Source of the DNA: Dolichospermum planctonicum
GTDB taxonomy: Bacteria; Cyanobacteriota; Cyanobacteriia; Cyanobacteriales; Nostocaceae
Assembly (NCBI RefSeq): GCF_005402965.1
Contig: NZ_BJCF01000027.1
Location: 1 to 60,263 of the forward strand
Direction: 5' to 3'
DNA: 60,263 bases
The notes below the pieces were generated by a model, which was not told the origin of the DNA, did not search any database, and was given only the letters and a program-made list of their open reading frames with translations. Below are positions 58,201 through 60,263 of the stretch, piece after piece (the first letter of the stretch is position 1; the number at the start of each line of letters is the position of its first letter). Made by a program: the position numbers and the translations under genes.

Positions 58201-59663
58201 ATTTAACCGGTGGAGACGGTAATGACACTCTGAACGGGGGAACAGGTATAGACTTTTTAAGTGGTGGAGATGGTAATGACTATCTGAACGGGGGAACAGG
58301 TGCAGATTTATTAATCGGTGGTAAAGGAAATGATACCTTTGTCGTAGACGATATTGGTGATATCATTGCTGAAGGTTTAAATGCTGGAATAGATACTGTT
58401 GAATCTTCTATCACTTGGACATTAAAAGCCAACTTAGAAAACCTAACGTTACAGGGAACAACCGCTATTAACGGTACAGGTAATAACCTCAATAATATCA
58501 TTACAGGCAATACTGGCAACAACACTCTTAATGGTGGTTTAGGAAATGATACCCTCATTGGTGATTTAGGTAATGATACCCTCATTGGTGGTGTTGGTAA
58601 CGATTCCTACTATGTAGACAATACAGCAGATACCATCACGGAATTAGTAGGACAAGGACTAGATAGCGTTTTCAGCACTGTAACTTACACTATAACAACC
58701 TACACCGAAAACCTGACTTTACAAGGAACAACTGCGATTAATGGTACAGGTAATAACCTGAATAATATCATTACAGGTAACGCAGCCGATAATGTTCTCA
58801 CAGGTGGTACGGGTGCAGATACTATGATTGGTGGCGCTGGTAATGACTCCTACTATGTGGACAATACAGCAGATAGCATCACAGAAAATGCTAATCAAGG
58901 AACAGATAGCGTTTTCACAACTGTAACCTATACCTTAACCTCCAATACCGAAAACCTAACATTACAGGGAACAACCGCTATTAACGGTACAGGTAATGAA
59001 CTAAATAACAGCATTACAGGTAATACTGGTAATAACGTTCTCACAGGTGGTGCGGGTGCTGATACCCTCCTTGGTGGCGCTGGTAATGACTCCTATTATG
59101 TGGACAATACAGCAGATATCATCACGGAATCAATAAATCAAGGAACAGATAGCGTTTTCACAACTGTAACCTATACCTTAACCTCCAATACCGAAAACCT
59201 AACATTACAGGGAACAACTGCTATTAATGGTACAGGTAATGAACTAAATAACAGCATTACAGGTAACGCAGCAGCTAACATTCTCACCAGTGGTTTAGGA
59301 AATGATACCCTCACAGGTAATGCGGGTGCAGATACTTTAATTGGTGGTGTGGGTAGCGATAGCTTGTATTTGGGTTTAAACGATAATGTTGTAGATAACG
59401 TTAACTACATTTTTGGTGATGGTACAGATACAGTTTACCAATTTGTGCGCGGTGTCGGTGGCGATAAACTGAACTTTACAGGTATTGCCAATTTTGATGT
59501 GATTACATCAGGTACTTCTACATTAGTGCGGGCTGGGGATGGTATTATTGGTAATGCTGGTTTTGGTACTGGTCAATTATTAGTGACTTTATCCGGTACA
59601 TCAGGATTTAATAGCACCAATGCGAATGTAAACCTGTTCGGAGGTACTTTCCTATTTAGTTAA
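55254..59663 (+). CDS. Large DUF4347/LVIVD-propeller/cadherin/RTX-type surface protein
   Basis: The 1469-residue protein has these parts in order: DUF4347 domain (12-165, VFIDASLSDYHTL, ILSHGAPG, LLYGCNVAAGDAG); fourteen LVIVD repeats (about 181-770), each of the type GVQVVGNYAYVADxxSGLQIIDISN; a cadherin-like domain (775-880, ending VTDINDN); RTX-type nonapeptides (975-1010, GGTGNDDLTGGDGND) and a later four-fold repeat with ENLTLQGTTAINGTGN; and a serine-poor C-terminus. RTX repeats bind calcium and are typical of proteins leaving through type I export, but no exporter genes are nearby and no signal peptide is seen. Fourteen repeats fit two seven-bladed propellers. Function is unknown; adhesion or surface binding is plausible. 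Confidence 0.85.
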   Translation: MSNNSFLRQTATTIVFIDASLSDYHTLQAGIIEGVKTVIISPEQDGIEQISQILQQHPHITTIHILSHGAPGCLYLGNSQLNLTNIHNYTQQLQQWQPQNILLYGCNVAAGDAGAEFIHKLHQITNATISASTTKTGNAALGGNWQLEVNIPVTETFHRTSLHLSDIVAETLNTYQGVFAPTLVGEWDFLTYANAVTVVGNYAYAVGDRLEIIDISNPAQPLVKGSYDIYDGNSVQVVGNYAYVADSFSGLQIIDISNPTTPTRKGSYNTSDYAWGVQVVGDYAYLADRFLGLQIIDISNPTTPTRKGSYNSSYARGVQVVGDYAYVADFDSGLQIIDISNPTTPTLKGNYDTNSDIFDYAVGVQVVGDYAYVVYSVSGLQIIDISNPTNPTLKGSYDTPNYANGVQVVGDYAYVVYDNSGLEIIDISNPTTPTLKGTYNASGSAYGVQVVGNYAYVADWTSGLQIIDISNPTTPTVKGNYNTHEYARGVQVVGNYAYVAHGWSGLQIIDISNPTTPTLKGNYDTSGSAYDVQVVGQYAYVADGSSLQIIDISNPTTPTLKGNYNIYYEDNTYGFTEGVQVVGNYAYIAYRDSGLQIIDISNPTTPTRKGYYDTSGDAYGVQVVGNYAYVADGWYGGLQIIDISNPTTPTLKGNYDTSGEARGVQIVGNYAYIADYDSGLQIIDISNPTTPTLKGNYDTSGYAWGVQVVGNYAYVADGWYGGLQIIDISNPTTPTLKGNYDTSGYAQGVQVVGNYAYVADGDGGLKIINVSEFTNQAPTNLTLSTSTIAENQVIGTVVGNLSTTDPDTGNTFTYSLVTGTGATDNSLFTITNNQLKTNAVFDFETKNSYSIRLRTTDQSGLFFERQLTIGVTDINDNESFTTTAQQDIIDADYGDDTITSILANLQQNDIIKGGNGTDTLIISGGTVNDLISIDTSNTTNQLDIPGTTVFGFERFDLTSFAGTISFDGTTGNDWVKGGTGNDDLTGGDGNDTLNGGTGIDFLSGGDGNDYLNGGTGADLLIGGKGNDTFVVDDIGDIIAEGLNAGIDTVESSITWTLKANLENLTLQGTTAINGTGNNLNNIITGNTGNNTLNGGLGNDTLIGDLGNDTLIGGVGNDSYYVDNTADTITELVGQGLDSVFSTVTYTITTYTENLTLQGTTAINGTGNNLNNIITGNAADNVLTGGTGADTMIGGAGNDSYYVDNTADSITENANQGTDSVFTTVTYTLTSNTENLTLQGTTAINGTGNELNNSITGNTGNNVLTGGAGADTLLGGAGNDSYYVDNTADIITESINQGTDSVFTTVTYTLTSNTENLTLQGTTAINGTGNELNNSITGNAAANILTSGLGNDTLTGNAGADTLIGGVGSDSLYLGLNDNVVDNVNYIFGDGTDTVYQFVRGVGGDKLNFTGIANFDVITSGTSTLVRAGDGIIGNAGFGTGQLLVTLSGTSGFNSTNANVNLFGGTFLFS

Positions 59664-59671
59664 TAACTTTG

Positions 59672-59690
59672 TTGGGTTTTCTCAACCCAA
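59672..59690 (+). terminator. Terminator-like hairpin after the large gene
   Basis: TTGGGTT (59672-59678) pairs with AACCCAA (59684-59690), eight bases past the stop. No long T-run follows, so it is a moderate call. Confidence 0.5.
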
Positions 59691-59719
59691 TAACTTAGGG
59701 ACTTTGTTGTTAGGACTTT

Positions 59720-59747
59720 GTTGGGTTACGTTGTCGCTTAACCCAAC
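59720..59747. repeat. GTTGGGTTA palindrome
   Basis: GTTGGGTTA (59720-59728) and TAACCCAAC (59739-59747) are perfectly inverted around a ten-base loop, a widespread intergenic palindrome of cyanobacteria. Confidence 0.7.
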
Positions 59748-59799
59748 CTACAATTATCACAAGACGCAAAAAAACCGCGAAAAATTTTATTTTTAGGTG

Positions 59800-59828
59800 T
59801 TGACAAAGGATTTGAAATATGTTATCCT
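59800..59828 (+). promoter_or_regulatory. Consensus-like promoter with no gene after it
   Basis: TTGACA (59800-59805), 17 bases, then TATCCT (59823-59828): a near-ideal sigma-70-type promoter spacing. Transcription would start near 59835 and run into the repeat copies at 59859-60140, with no open frame until the end of the window. Confidence 0.45.
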
Positions 59829-59858
59829 AATCTTGATAAGGAAGAACTATCTGAAATT

Positions 59859-60140
59859 AGGTGACAGGTGACAGCTGACAGGGAACAGGGAATAGCTTTT
59901 TGAGTAGGATAGCGATAGCGAAGCGCTGCTGCAAGCAGTTCGCTATATAATATAGTAACCCACCATATTAAATCATTGACATCATCAAAAAATCCTCATC
60001 TTCATCCTGTACATCCTTTCATCCTGGATATCCTGATTCTGACATAAATTAGGTGACAGCTGACAGGGAACAGGGAATAGCTTTTTGAGTAAGATAGCGA
60101 TAGCGAAGCGCTGCTGCAAGCAGTTCGCTATATTATATCC
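59859..60140. repeat. Two diverged copies of the ~165-bp repeat
   Basis: AGGTGACAGG at 59859 and AGGTGACAGC at 60051 start copies related to 54240-55058: both share GGGAACAGGG, GCTTTTTGAGTA and, in the first, TAAATCATTGACATCATC and CATCCTGGATATCCTGATTC. In place of the GGTGTGTTA hairpin they carry ATAGCGAAGCGCTGCTGC... ...TTCGCTAT, a different stem (for example 59915-59946). The second copy breaks off after that stem. Confidence 0.85.
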
Positions 60141-60263
60141 CACATTCCGCACCCTGAACTGTCACAGATCAAAAAAGCAGAGATAGTAGTACATAATAAC
60201 TAACGATCAATTAAAGAGAAATAAGCTTAATGAGAATACATATCATTAAAAGGGGGGTGGTGT
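60141..60263 (+). other. End of window, no clear gene
   Basis: AT-rich DNA. An ATG at 60232 opens MRIHIIKRGV and runs off the end; purine-rich AAAGAGAAA lies ahead of it. Too little is present to judge whether it is a gene. Confidence 0.2.

Noticed and set aside
58280..58585. Antisense frame in the RTX region
   Set aside because: Low-complexity reverse of calcium-binding repeats, with no family resemblance.

Overview
The window is chromosomal DNA from a filamentous, probably heterocyst-forming cyanobacterium (order Nostocales; Anabaena/Dolichospermum-like). The evidence is AT-rich DNA with frequent HIP1 octamers (GCGATCGC, for example near 1387, 4936, 18612, 31507, 34478, 37190, 47749 and 53312), short tandem heptamer repeats between genes, and cyanobacterial protein families (DUF1995, DUF29, Uma2, Mo-nitrogenase C-terminal domain, cyanobacterial GshA). 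The genus is inferred; no rRNA or tRNA gene was recognised.

Layout. (1) 1-8.5 kb, minus strand: a cell-surface polysaccharide cluster with glycosyltransferases, a hexapeptide acetyltransferase, two methyltransferases and the Wzt-type ABC ATPase. It starts at an FkbM methyltransferase gene cut by the end of an IS630-like transposon. (2) 8.6-13.3 kb: an accessory island of DUF2281, retropepsin-like, DUF29, PD-(D/E)XK and Uma2 genes, with a decayed second Wzt copy. The partner permease (Wzm, 13.2-14.1 kb) lies beyond it, between fragments of a sugar epimerase gene and a GDP-mannose dehydratase gene. (3) 14.2-16.1 kb: a conserved hypothetical and a family-4 glycosyltransferase, then a gap with a TnpB relic. 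(4) 16.8-23.3 kb: housekeeping genes (PLD/EF-hand/HhH nuclease, cysteine desulfurase, DEAD-box helicase, DUF1995 protein, dnaN). (5) 23.6-35.3 kb: a carbon-catabolism cluster of xfp, gap, pyk, tal, a universal-stress-protein gene and ackA. The encoded route runs from sugar phosphates to acetyl-phosphate to acetate plus ATP, alongside lower glycolysis. It is interrupted twice by toxin-antitoxin/DUF29 genes and relics. A leader matching the cyclic-di-AMP (ydaO/yuaA) riboswitch precedes the stress-protein gene.

(6) 35.6-51.8 kb: ftsH, a two-gene AAA-ATPase/TOPRIM-like pair (candidate defence system), moeA, a NAGPA-like protein, glgB, small exported proteins, a GST, an FtsL-like protein with ftsI, gshA, a TerB/Mo-nitro_C protein and obg. 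(7) 51.9-54.2 kb: a DUF2281/PIN toxin-antitoxin pair bracketed by 19-bp direct repeats, a broken Uma2 gene and a NagX-type membrane acyltransferase. (8) 54.2-60.3 kb: five tandem copies of a ~165-bp repeat, then a 1469-residue surface or secreted protein (DUF4347, 14 LVIVD propeller repeats, cadherin-like domain, RTX-type repeats), then further copies of the same repeat.

The most notable items are the c-di-AMP-type riboswitch inside the acetate-producing cluster, the ATPase/TOPRIM pair, the 2x7-blade repeat protein flanked by intergenic repeats, and several small palindromic elements that sit at or inside coding-gene ends, including one that encodes a peptide in frame.
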